DNA of 64,000 bases from Paracentrotus lividus (taxonomy: Eukaryota; Echinodermata; Echinoidea; Camarodonta; Echinidae). Both the position numbers and the translations under genes were made by a program. Numbering within the stretch: position 1 is the stretch's first letter; the number at the start of each line of letters is the position of its first letter. This document shows, one piece after another, positions 1 to 10,532 of the stretch. The stretch is taken from contig CALNVZ010002974.1 of NCBI GenBank assembly GCA_940671915.1, positions 41,785,729-41,849,728 on the forward strand, given 5' to 3'. Under the pieces are notes generated by a model. It did no database searches. It was not told the origin of the DNA and was given only the letters and a program-made list of their open reading frames with translations.

Positions 1-1158
1 GTATCGGCCGTGAGTGGCACAAAATCGATTTATTTTAAAAGAGGGACAAACGTCTTAACAAAAGATTGAAGATCGTAATCAATACTCGACCCGTCGATGC
101 ATTTACTACCTCGCCTGCAACAATGAACATATAACTCCGCTGCGTCATTGCTTGTTTTACGATATATTCAGTGGAAATCATCCATAAATATAATACGTAC
201 AACATTAATTTCTTCTGTTTTCCGGCATTATTTCATGACATATTGGCTAGTTATGACACGCAGATTCTGACCGAATAATTATGTATGTATAAAATATTAT
301 GCGTGTAGGTCAGGTGATATATATATATTGATGTTGTTAAAATGTATTGATTGTTGCATTATTGTTTTAGTCAATAAACCTATTATCAAGCTCCCTTAAG
401 TTGATCGTGAAAGGGGTGCCTGTCTCGATGTCTTATAACTTATTTCCTTATAAATGGTCAGTTTCCTTCATTATTCAAACTTTATTTTCATGAGTTGTTT
501 GAGCAGTTGACTTAAATAACACGATATCCACCATAAAAATTATGTGGCTGCCACCTTAGATGTTCAGGAGTGCGCAACAGACTTTCCCAAATTATCAAAT
601 AATAAAGGGCGCAAACACCCATTAATCAGATAATTTGCAACATGCATGTTGTATGTTTTTTTCTTCTTCTTCTTCTTCTTCTTTTCAAAAATTATATTTA
701 ATAGTAATAAAAGGGTGCCACGGGGTGAGCACCCCTGGATCCATCAATGACTCCGGGCGATTCTTGGGCAAGCCAAGAAGGAGAGCGGACAAAGTTCATC
801 TCATACAGTCCACAGGGCGCGCGCACCAGCGGGAACCCAGCGGTGGGGCAAAGACGTGCCCCCCCCCCTATTTTCCTGAAAAACCACAACTGACTGTACT
901 GAACATGAATATTTGGCTTGGCTCCATCCCCTATTTTTTTTATTATTATTATTATTATTATTTTTTTTTTTAGGGGAGGAGGGCTTCGCCTTTAGTTCTA
1001 AGTCAACATCTTTGATCCGTCACTTGCTGTCCTCCCTGAACAAAGCGGGATAATGGGGGGGGGATATGCTTTCGTATAGGTGGCGCATTAATCGTGAGCG
1101 ACACGGGGGCATTGACTACTCCCAATTCTGAGCTCTTAAAAAAACTTCTGTCAGGCGC
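1..1158. other. Intergenic, no gene seen
   Basis: No exon-like ORF or recognisable protein is visible on either strand. The short ORFs are low-complexity translations of a TTC microsatellite (about 660-685) and a TTA microsatellite (about 934-962). The 250 bases between these two microsatellites are GC-richer and look like an interspersed repeat, but I could not define its ends. Confidence 0.6.
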
Positions 1159-1546
1159 GTATCCAGGATTTGGCACCCCGGGGGGGGCCCAATGTGATTT
1201 TGATTTTGGCGCCCCCAGTGGTGGATCCAGAAAGGTACATCCTATTTTTTCCCTTTTACACCGAGCGAGCCAAAAGGTTTATGTCAATCGGCTCAAATCA
1301 TGTATTTTTGGGCCGTGAAGAAGGTCACAATATATTACCTATAGGGGTAGGGTGAGGTCGCTCAATCGGCCACGACGAAATTGACAAGCCAAAAAAATTA
1401 ATTCATTAAATCATTTCTTGCAATCCTACAGGGGGCGCTAACAATATTTTAGAAAGTTCGTTTACAGATGGAATGCATTTTTGTATTTTCTGGCAATCAC
1501 CCTCCGCCCCCTCCCCCGGCCCTTTGGATCCGCCCCTGTGTTATCA
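1159..1546 (+). repeat. Interspersed repeat, GCGTATCCAGGATTT family
   Basis: The left border reads gcgcgtatccaggatttgg and the right end reads ggatccgcccctgtg, which is roughly its inverse, so this looks like a short inverted-terminal-repeat element. The interior has a block ending taggggtagggtgaggtc followed by gctcaatcg. Related blocks occur near 12,310, 17,940, 23,070, 33,720 and 40,020, so this is a dispersed family. No coding capacity is seen. Confidence 0.6.
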
Positions 1547-2082
1547 AAGTATATTTATTTTTTAAAAAAATAACGTTATAGCCTCCTTAAAAAGGATAGT
1601 AAGTCAAGAAATCAAACGTTGGCCTCAAAAAAAGTTTTCAAACAGAAGAAATGTCGAAAGTTTAATTGGCGTGGTGTCTCTTAGAAAGAAAACAATTTAG
1701 AGACGAAGTTCTTCCACTTACAGAGGCCTTGAAAAAGTAAAACATTTTCTTTAAAACATAAAGATTAAGAAAAAAACTTTTTTCGGAACACAAAACTATT
1801 CTCATCTATAACATACTGCATCACCCAATATTTTCAACCAAAACAATAATATTACACCAAATTCATATCGATATGTCTCAATATGAGTTTAGTAGCGACC
1901 TAAACCAATATTATTTATTTTAAAAAATTCGCTCGAGGCATGCAGCCATATTGTTACTTGTATTGTTATTGCAAGCACGTATAAAAGTATAGAACGAATC
2001 GACATCATATTTTCTTGTTGACCTAATATAGGGATTAAAAAATATATGCCGCAACTAGGACCTAAATAATTTTTAAATCCAA

Positions 2083-2123
<41 letters not shown>

Positions 2124-2390
2124 TGTATAATATAATGTATAATACATTATATATAATTATCCTGATGATTTATTATTATTTTTATATCATATCATTATAA
2201 CATATTTAAACATTTTTATACTCATGGGCTAAACTGAAATAAAAATTATCTTTACAAGACAGTTCATCATAAACTGACCCAAGGTATAGGCTCTATTTCT
2301 ATAACTCGAATTAATCATTTTAAAAAATAAGGCTACAAAATTTCTCTATGGAAATAGACCTGGGGCATTATTATTAAGAATGTAGGCCAA
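1547..2390. other. AT-rich intergenic with AT microsatellite
   Basis: No gene is seen. A run of TA dinucleotides lies at about 2,086-2,119 and is followed by imperfect ATAAT-type sequence to about 2,160. Confidence 0.6.
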
Positions 2391-2625
2391 ATGCTGCAGT
2401 CACACAGACACTTACGTATAGTTACGTTTTAGTTGTTTTATTCTTATTTTATCTTCTATTCTATAATTTCTTATGTATTTCTTTGTTTTACTGGATGAAC
2501 GAAATTATCAATATTACCACTGCTGACTATTACGGAAAGCCATCCTTTGGGAACCGCAGAAAAGAAAATAGTTTTTGGACGCAACCGGACGTAACTCAAC
2601 GTATGTGTCTGTGTGACTGTAGCAT
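2391..2625. mobile_element. MITE-like element with about 35-bp inverted ends
   Basis: The left end reads atgctgcagtcacacagaca and the right end is close to its reverse complement (tgtctgtgtgactgtagcat), giving a 235-bp element with inverted ends that match over about 35 bases with a few mismatches. There is no ORF. It is a non-autonomous DNA-transposon candidate of unknown superfamily. Confidence 0.7.
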
Positions 2626-2886
2626 AACTGTTCGCCAACTTGTAGGCTAAAAGAATGAATCATAATGGCCGTGACGTTGATGAATCATAGGCCTATAGGC
2701 CACTTTTTTGCCAGATATCATGACATGACGAAAGACGAAATGATCGAAAGCTGTCAGTGTGATTCTGTGAAAATGTTATGGCATGACACGGAAGGGTGCT
2801 TTCGGCTTTATGGGCCATTTTAGCAGAGGAATAAGACCTCGCTCGAATATATATTAGTACGCCTAGGGCTCCTGATATTGTCACTC

Positions 2887-2908
2887 AAGGCCCTATATAT
2901 AGGGCCTT
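2887..2908. promoter_or_regulatory. Perfect 22-bp palindrome with TATATA core
   Basis: The core reads ggccctatatatagggcc, extended by aa and tt to a perfect 22-bp palindrome. It lies about 465 bases upstream of the clathrin light chain start codon, on the edge of a GC-richer stretch (2,930-3,110). It could be a TATA-containing core promoter for that gene. The promoter role is inference; the palindrome is seen. Confidence 0.3.
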
Positions 2909-3371
2909 GTTGTCACTTGGAAAAGTTGGAAAGGTGGGCGTGTTTCCGACTTTCCGAGGTTTGGCGATGTATTCCGAATGCTTCCGAGAACGCCCAGTCC
3001 ATTTTGCATGCATTTGTAATATATTGGGTTTCGGGTCAACTCGCCCCGCATCCCAATGGAACTATTTCACATCGCCCAGTTCTAGATAATCTCGACCAGT
3101 TCGAGAAACTATACCCCAGCTGTCTTGTTTTTCAACATGATAACAAATTAACATTTGATTCAACCATTATGTTTTTACAATTATTTGTATAACATTTCTA
3201 AATGTCTTGTCTTGTAATCTGACCATGCTTTTTTCATTTTTTATTGGACAACGACAAGATTGATAACAACAGTTAACTGAGTTTCTATGTTTTAGGGACC
3301 GAAGTTGAAGAGCGCACAATTTATGTTGGACGCAATGATCGGAACCATTTGCCTATTTGTCCACATCAAAC

Positions 3372-3549
3372 ATGGCTGCAGACATGGCTGACTTTGACGA
3401 TCTTCAGCAAACTCCCGCTGCGGAAAGTCCTCCTCCAGCCACTGAGGAAGATCCTGCTGCTGCATTTCTGGCTAGAGAACAAGATCAACTTGCAGGAATC
3501 GAAGATGATGACTTTGGTATTGGATCAAATCCCGCAGAAACCGTCCCCG
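3372..3549 (+). CDS. CLTA: Clathrin light chain coding exon 1
   Basis: Encodes residues 1-59 plus one base of codon 60: the acidic N-terminus with the EED motif. The donor is ccccg|gtatgt. A possible non-coding exon border (ttttag|ggacc) lies upstream at 3295/3296, so the 5' UTR may itself be spliced. Confidence 0.93.
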
Positions 3550-6500
3550 GTATGTAACAAAGTGGTCGTGATCTAAACCCTATTCCCCTTCCGTAGCCGA
3601 GCCCTCGGTGTGCGCTGTGGTTATCCGTAGAGAGGGTTTCCCGTAGAGAGAGTGTGTGACTGTGCGGATACCCGTGACTGTGTAGTGTGCAGAGTGAGTG
3701 ATTGTTTGTGGGTGATGTCCGATCATCATCATGTCGAATGACGTGGGAACTGAGCTGTGTGAACCTTATGACTCATTAAACTGCTTCAAGCATTTATCTA
3801 CCTTTCATTTAGATTGTTATATTATTTTATGGGATGTAGAAAGTAAATAGATTCTAAAGTAGAAAATATTTGACACTGTTTGAGCACCAAGCCAAGCCTT
3901 TTTTTTTTCTTTCTTTTTTCTGCGAACATCTGCACATCACGAATGAATGACATTGACAGAATGTATGATGGAGGTACCTTAGTCCACGCACTTTGTTTTC
4001 AACTGCTAAAAAATCAAATAATTCAATGTTTTTATCTAAAATTATTCTCTCTATCAAATGTTTAATATTAGAAAACACATATAGATCTATAGAAAACTGC
4101 GATGGAAATATTCGGCGAGTTCGCAAGCCGAGTCGAATCCGAGACCGTGCCAATTTTGCTTTGGCAAAACTGAACGGTACATTAGTCCACACACATACAG
4201 TAAATGAATGTAAATTTTCATTCACCGTCTCAATTAGATCTAAGTGTATTTTTGATGATTTCAAGAAATCTTAAAAAACACAAGAAACCATTGATTTTTC
4301 TTCAAAGTTTTTGTGATATCTCTGATAGGCTTGTTGTTTCCTCGACTGTTCAAGAAATTGAGCGCACATACCGCATGGCATTGCGCGTATTAGAGGGTGC
4401 GGTGGACTAATGTACTGCGTGGACTAAGGTACCTCTACCATAATGACTACCATAAAGTCGATGATGACTTTGTCGAATGGCAAAACTTTAAAGGGGAATC
4501 CTACCCAAGGAGAGAATCAACATTATAGGAAAGAGGAAAATGAGAGGAGCAATCTAAAAAAAGTTTCATCAAAATCGGTTATCAAATAAGAGAGTTATGG
4601 AAGTTTGAAAAGTCTCGTTGTACCTTATATGGATATCCTCAAATTGGCAACAATGGCTTCAAAATGGCTGATTTTATGGACAACTCTCCATTTGTTTTGT
4701 ACACAAATTTTCAGATTCTCCCAATTTTCTTTCAAAATATGTCTTCTTTACTTCTGAGCTCAAAATATGTCATGGGAAAATATATTTCACACAACATATG
4801 TTGAGCTCAGAAGGAGGTAAGATATATTTCGAAAGAAAATGGGGAAAATCTGAAAATTTGTGTACAAAATGAATGGAGAGTTGTCCATAAGATCGGCCAT
4901 TTTGAGGCCGATGATGCCAATTTGAGGATCCCCATAGAAGGAACAACTAGACTTTTCAAACTTCCATAACTCTTTTATTTGATAACCGTTTTTCATGAAA
5001 CTTTTTCTAGATTGCTCCTCTCATTTTCCTCTTTCCTGTAAGGTTGATTCTCTCCTTGGGTTGGATTCCCCTTTAAAGTCTTAACTAACTACTAGTATCC
5101 TAATTCCTATTTAAACTAACCCTGTTAACACTTAACTTTCAAGTTGGACCCTGTAAAATTCAATAAACCTTAACATTAATAATCTATAATAGTGAGTATT
5201 CAAATTGAGACATTGAACAACTTTTTTTTCAGTATTTTCTAAATTCATAAAAATCTAATACAAATATTAACATCAAAATATTGCACCCAAATTTGCACAC
5301 ATAACTTTCACATGAAATATTGCAATCATTAGGGGTAGAAAATATAATTTGCTGACATCTTCTACCCTCAGTCTTAATTACTTTCACTTTCTAAAAGTTC
5401 TGCCCCACAGCTTCCACTAAATTCTCAAAACACTCGCCTACAGTAGGCCTACATTAAATTATTCATCAGTCTACTCTGTATCAAATAGAACTTTTGTTTT
5501 GATTATGATAAGAAAATTTCATTATCGAAACTTACATACATAGGTTTCTAATCTTCATTTGTGGATGGAAGAGTCCAGGGTGGTTCACTAACATATTTGG
5601 AGGAAGCCCAAAGATGTGTATGGGAACCTTCTCCAGTACGGATGCGAATCTCATGGATGATTGTAGATAGGCCTACCCTGTTTTTCAATCCAAGACTGGA
5701 AGGTAGAGTGCTGTGGGTAGTCTTCATACGCTTCCTGTCTGGTTGCCTTGGATGGATTTATTTGTCATTTTGGTCTTACATGTGTCAAAGTGAGGTCCCT
5801 TGAAGTTATACGATGTGTGCTGCTTAATTAGAACACTGGGGATGTACATTAGGAGGGATGACTGGATTGAGTTACAGGACATACGGGCATGCTAGGGGCT
5901 GACTCTTGATTTTCATCTGGGTAGGTTTGACGTCATTGGCAAAGATCTTCATCATCATCATGCTCCTGGTGTTGAAGTACCTTGAGTTGAAGACCCTCTG
6001 GAAAAGAGGAAGGAAGGGTGGGACAGATGGAAGTACATTTGTATCTAGGGATGTTGCCTTGTGTACATGTATGCTTTGCAGAACTTCATATAATGTTTGC
6101 CTTCCTGTTGAAAAGAAGGTGCTGTGTGTATCTGTCTGAGTAGCTACTGATTGAGATGTAGGATGAATGGGAGCTTGATGGTTTGAGAGATGGTGTAATA
6201 GACATGGACATGAAAGAGTTAGATGTGAATTTGCTGGAGAAGATCCAAAGAATCGTCGCTGCAGGTTAAAGAGATATGGATTACGTGAGTTATTTAGAAG
6301 AGGTTTAGGAGCTCTCTTGATATGAATTAATACAGTAGAGAGTTCATTCTTCCCAGCATTATAGTTGGAATTCTGTGAACTATTCATTTTCTTTGGTTTA
6401 TATCATCCTTCATTGATTAAAGTGCCATCTAACTTCAATCAAATTAGCCAAGATCTTCTCCGCTGTTCAGGTTCAAAATTTTGATGCATGGAAAGGTTCG

Positions 6501-9500
6501 AGTTAGCCACTGATTTTGACATAGAGGTAGCTGCATGTACTTTGAATAATATTTTCTTCCATTCCTACAGGTCTATCTGGTGCAGTTTTTTATGTTTCCT
6601 ACAACTTTTGTAGAGTCTGACTTGGTATAAAAATGTAATGTAAAGGAGGGAGTTTTAAGAGTTGTCTTGAGTAGAGCAGAGTAAATTAAAGTGAGAGTAA
6701 TTCAGAGAGAAGAAGATTGAACAAGAATCCTAGTTTACATACACTATTTTATTTATTATTTTCAACATTGTTTTTGATGCATTGCTGAATGAAAGTTGAA
6801 AATTCATGTTTGTTGCATGTTTCATTCTTTCTCAATCACAGGAATGGGAGCATTAACCATACTTCTTTTGTCCTCGTTTCAAATACTATCTAAAGAAAGT
6901 ACAACCATGAACATGTATTATTTGCTAAAGTAGACAGTGTACAAACATGTAGAAATATAAATGCACAAAAATGAAACTCATTTTTGTATTCAGAAAAAGA
7001 AGAGTGACCCTCATCTGAGCTGTCCCTCCAAAATACATGTATTTGAATAAGCAGCTAATTTCTTGAAGTTGGTAAATGACACAAGACTATAGAGATATAT
7101 TAAAATTGAGTACATGTATTTGCTTGGTTCAAGTCTTGCATTTGTTAACAATATCATTGTAGTGATAAACAGTAACCTGACATGAAATTACATGTTTTTT
7201 AGGCAATTTGAAGTCATGTCTAAATTCCAGCATTTAATTATGTACTTTGTTTTGATTGATTGTTTGCAGATGTTACTCCACAACAAGATAACCTAGATCC
7301 TCTAGGTGGCATGGATAGTGAAAAGGTAAGATACATGTAAGAGATCTTAACAAGGGGTATTTCACAAATAGCTTGATTAAAATACATGTTTCAATTCCTA
7401 AAGCATCTGATATTTAACATGTCCTCTCAATGATAGACTACCCAATAGTATGCATCTTGTAAGCATGATCTGACAAGAGACAATTCCCTGCTCAGTCTAA
7501 TGTGGTGATGTGTATTATATAGCATGCAACTTCAAATCGATGGCGACTCTAAGTTGTCTTTTTTGAGAAACAGGTCCCAGATCTGAGAGTGGACTACTTT
7601 ATTACATGGTAACTGGGTATGCTCCCTGAGGTCTCTATATAGAGTGCTTTTTGACAACACACAAATTACATTTAATGTAATTGTTATTAAAGTATTTTTA
7701 GAGTTAAAATAAAATTCATATTAATTAATTCAAAATCATGGTAATCATAATAGTTTAAGTTTTAGTTAGTAAATGCATTGTATCCCTCATTTTAATCTAC
7801 AGAAACAATAACTTGAATAGCACATAGTACTAAATTCTGGAAATGTAATTTGCCACTCCTTACTCATTTCTTTTCTGAACACAGCCGGCTGATGATATGC
7901 AGACAAACGGACCAACAGACCTGTACAATGCAATCTCACAAGCAGACACAAGAGCAAATGAACCAGAGAAGATTCGCTTATGGAGAGAGGAGCAAAAGGA
8001 CATACTTGCAAAGAAAGGTAAAATTATTCTATCTGATACTGAAGGCTTGAAAAGGGCTTGTTTATTTGATATGTCACTCTTTTTATGCATTTGTATCCTG
8101 ATTGAGCTTGTATAGCACTCTAAATTTACCCTCAAAATTTTTTGTGCAATGATGAATATTCTAAGTAGATAATTGGGCATGTTTATTTTTTGATTAAATT
8201 TTGCAATTCATCCATTGTTCAATATCTTCATATATTTTAATAGGTATACAGAAAACAAATGAAAAGTTTGATTGCAATAGGAAATTAATCAATTTTTGAT
8301 GAATATTTAGTTATTGATATGCGACCACTGTTCAGACTGGTACTCCTTCTCTGAAGAAAAAAAAAATTAAACTTAGCTTTTGAGTGCAATTAAAATAACA
8401 TGACCCTTTCAATGTAACTTTTCCGCAGATACCTTTACATAATTTGGCAAATAAATTACTTTTACTCAGATGTTACAAAAGTTGATCTAGCTCCGTTGGA
8501 ATTCAAACTCTTCATATAGGTTCCAAAGTTGAATTGAAAACTGTTTATTATTTACAGATGAAGAAGCTGACAAGCTTGAGATTGATTGGAAAGAATCAGC
8601 CAAGAAAGAGATCACAGATTGGTATGCCAGGCGAGATGAGCAAGCTGTCAAGGCAAAGGCATCAAATAGGTATGTAATATATGAAATGTACAGGAACCAA
8701 CATTTGCTCGGCTGACAATTGCTCTGGTCCTTATTTCATCTAAGATGTGTTGGCTCAGTGAATAGAGCGCCTGCCTCATAATTGGTAGGTCATGAGTTTG
8801 AAGCCCGGCTGCATAATACCATGAAGACGTTCAAAGGGTTGATGCTACCCTGTTTGGTGTTCAATAAGGAAGGGAACGTCGAACTGGCGCTGCTTACTGG
8901 CTGCTCACCTGCAAAAATTTAGTATATAGATAAGTAAAATTTGGGGGAAATTCTGCAAGCATTGATAACAGTTTTATTTTTTATGCCTCCGGCCACCGAA
9001 GGTGGTTCGGGAGGCATTATGTTTTCGGGTTTTCCGTCCGTCCGTCCCGTTTGTTTGTTATCGCGATATCTCAAGAACCACTTGAGATATCAACTTCAAA
9101 CTTGGGGATAGTATGTATCACCATAGCAAGATGATCTGATTAGATTTTGGAGTATGTAGGTCAAAGATCAAGGGTCACAGAGGTCAAATTGTGAAATTCC
9201 ATGTATTTAGTTCATTATCGTGATATCTTGAGAACCGGTTCGGATATGAGCTGCAGAATTTTAAGTAGTATGTGGCGCCATAGGAAGACGATCTGATTAG
9301 ATATCGGATTCTGTAGGTCAAAGGTCAAGGGTCACAGAGGTGAAATTGAGAATTTCCATGTATTGAGTTCTTTATCGCGATATCCCAAGAACCATTTGAG
9401 ATATGAGCTTCAAACTTAAGGGGAGTATTTATCGCATTATAAAGATGATCTGATTAGATTTTGGAGTATGTAAAATGAATAAATGAATGTGCTATATATT

Positions 9501-9943
9501 TCTGATCTGGCAATGGTGGAGGCATCTTGTTGTTCCTGTGACACTAAACTGTCATGAAGAGCAAACCTCAATATTGTTATTTCAATAGGCATTTTGGCAA
9601 CAGTGTTTTTCATTTTGCAATTTAAGGCTAATTCTTGGTAAATTAGAAGGTAACTGGAGCAAGTGCACATAGAATGACTGCTATTATTTAATATAAATAT
9701 GCATGTTTCATTATAAATGTGGCATAATCGGAATATCTTACACCATTCTTTGCATTTTGCCTCAGGGCTGCTGAAGAAGCTTTCATCACGGAGCGTGACG
9801 AGGTAACACCAGGTCAGGAATGGGAACGCATCGCTCGCCTCTGCGACTTCAACCCCAAGAACAACAAGAATCTCAAAGACATCACCCGCTTCAGGTCAAT
9901 ACTCCTCCACTTAAAGCAGTCCGGTGTTCAGCCCTCCAAATAG
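3372..9943 (+). CDS. CLTA: Clathrin light chain, complete, five coding exons
   Basis: Coding exons are 3372-3549, 7270-7325, 7885-8017, 8558-8669 and 9766-9943, all with GT-AG introns and compatible phases. They join to 657 nt, or 218 aa, a normal size for the family. Residues 25-44 (EEDPAAAFLAREQDQLAGIE) are the conserved N-terminal clathrin light chain signature with its acidic EED. Residues around 85-165 form the charged helical region that binds the clathrin heavy-chain leg (for example RLWREEQKDI and DWYARRDEQ). The C-terminus carries EWERIARLCDFNPK. The protein regulates assembly of coats on endocytic and Golgi-derived vesicles. Invertebrates generally have one light chain, so the CLTA/CLTB split may not apply. 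The ATG at 3372 is chosen as the first Met in a good context (aaacatggc); a second Met is at residue 5. No vertebrate-type neuronal insert exon is seen. Confidence 0.95.
3971..4435. mobile_element. MITE with perfect 20-bp terminal inverted repeats
   Basis: Lies in clathrin intron 1. The left end reads gaggtaccttagtccacgca and the right end is its exact reverse complement. A second related block (acattagtccacacac) sits inside. The element is 465 bp. A 136-aa minus-strand ORF crosses it but has no recognisable features and is taken as chance. Confidence 0.75.
4488..5076. mobile_element. Foldback MITE bordered by TTAA
   Basis: A 589-bp element in clathrin intron 1. Two arms of about 285 bases (4,488-4,770 and 4,795-5,076) are reverse complements with moderate divergence and meet at a short loop near 4,780. 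Both ends are TTAA followed by the inverted border AAGGGGAATCC. TTAA target duplications are typical of piggyBac-type transposons, so a non-autonomous piggyBac-like origin is inferred. Related halves occur at 34,837-35,800. Confidence 0.75.
5872..6387 (-). CDS. Unrecognised 171-codon ORF antisense in clathrin intron 1
   Basis: The longest ORF in the window apart from the LINE reverse transcriptase. It starts at ATG 6387, ends at TAA 5872, and is not low complexity. It contains basic stretches near the N-terminus, an SVATQTDTH segment around residue 80, and a Met-rich run (four Met) near residue 142. No family is recognised, and no signal peptide or membrane segment is evident. A second open stretch in the same frame (5,757-5,548, ending in TAG) lies just downstream, separated by several stops, so a two-exon gene or a decayed copy is possible. 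A possible donor (ccc|gtatgt) lies near 5,888. It could equally be chance in a C-rich strand. Confidence 0.2.
   Translation of the reverse strand: MNSSQNSNYNAGKNELSTVLIHIKRAPKPLLNNSRNPYLFNLQRRFFGSSPANSHLTLSCPCLLHHLSNHQAPIHPTSQSVATQTDTHSTFFSTGRQTLYEVLQSIHVHKATSLDTNVLPSVPPFLPLFQRVFNSRYFNTRSMMMMKIFANDVKPTQMKIKSQPLACPYVL
6388..7269 (+). other. Clathrin intron 1, right part
   Basis: AT-rich intron sequence with no exon, RNA gene or defined repeat seen. It ends in the exon 2 acceptor tgtttgcag. Confidence 0.6.
7270..7325 (+). CDS. CLTA: Clathrin light chain coding exon 2
   Basis: A 56-nt exon with acceptor tttgcag|atgtt and donor aaaag|gtaaga. It encodes DVTPQQDNLDPLGGMDSEK, a variable linker, and restores phase from exon 1 (1) to exon 3 (0). 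Confidence 0.9.
7885..8017 (+). CDS. CLTA: Clathrin light chain coding exon 3
   Basis: A 133-nt exon with acceptor aacacag|ccggc and donor gaaag|gtaaaa. It holds the family motif NGPTDLYNAISQAD and the start of the heavy-chain-binding helix (PEKIRLWREEQ). Confidence 0.93.
8558..8669 (+). CDS. CLTA: Clathrin light chain coding exon 4
   Basis: A 112-nt exon with acceptor tttacag|atgaa and donor aatag|gtatgt. It encodes the rest of the charged helix, including WKESAKKEITDWYARRDEQ. Confidence 0.93.
8742..8935 (+). mobile_element. tRNA-derived SINE
   Basis: Lies in clathrin intron 4. The left part has an RNA polymerase III A-box-like sequence (ttggctcagtgaatagagc) and, about 35 bases later, a B-box-like gagtttgaagcccggc, in tRNA spacing. 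A tRNA-unrelated body follows (tgctaccctgtttggtgttc, then ctggctgctcacc). The tRNA parent cannot be told with confidence. The family is known in general terms from echinoderm and other invertebrate genomes. Confidence 0.7.
8983..9473 (+). repeat. GCCTCCGG-headed repeat with three 157-bp units
   Basis: The head reads atgcctccggccaccgaagg and gttttccgtccgtccgtccc. Three tandem units follow, each starting atcgcgatatct(c/t) and containing gatctgattagat. The atctgat anchor falls at 9,134, 9,291 and 9,448, exactly 157 bases apart. Units also share gtcaaggtcaagggtcacagagg-like sequence. It is non-coding. Confidence 0.75.
9766..9943 (+). CDS. CLTA: Clathrin light chain terminal coding exon 5
   Basis: Acceptor cctcag|ggctg. 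It encodes AAEEAFITERDEVTPGQEW followed by the conserved C-terminal block ERIARLCDFNPK, and ends with a TAG stop at 9941-9943. Confidence 0.93.
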
Positions 9944-10532
9944 AAATCACTCAACTATGTAGTATAGTCAGAAATAACCGTCAACCTTTGTGGTAACTTT
10001 GTGTTTATGATTCAGTGGATCAGGTATTTTTCTCTCCAGTTTTACTGCCGGCCCTTGTCTTGAAATACTTTTCACAACACCTCAATTTTTTACAGAAATG
10101 CAAATTAATAAGTGTAAGTGTTTTAAGAAAAAAACTTTTTATTCTTTAAACAAGGAAATGTTTGGAGAAGAAAAACATCCTCACAAGCTGTTTATTTGAG
10201 TATGTAGACCACTCAAATATTTCTTTTTAAATTAAAGGTAGAATCTATATCTAAAAGGTAAGTGTGAAAACAGACATTAGAGGGAGGATTCTTTTCTTTC
10301 TTTGCAGGTGTTATCATGCAGTTAAGTTTGGGTGGGCAAACCCAAAGTCGAAATTAATTTGTGTATAGTAATATGCCAAAGACATTTGTGCTTTTTCTGA
10401 TTTATAATATTAATAGCAGAAAGTTGTTCAAAAGCAGGTTATTTGTTTTTTGCTCTTTCTTTGATACGAATCTGAAGACAGTATGGGATGGAAGTAGCTT
10501 TTAGCTCAACCCAAATGAAAATTTAAAATAAA
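9944..10532 (+). other. Probable clathrin light chain 3' UTR
   Basis: AT-rich sequence without ORFs follows the stop codon. A canonical AATAAA sits at 10,527-10,532. The true cleavage site is unknown and further signals may lie downstream. Confidence 0.4.

Noticed and set aside
3854..4264. 136-codon minus-strand ORF
   Set aside because: Spans the MITE at 3,971-4,435 and its edge and is rich in simple sequence; no recognisable protein feature.
8742..8830. Functional tRNA gene
   Set aside because: A- and B-box-like words are present, but no intact cloverleaf or acceptor stem is seen and a SINE body follows.
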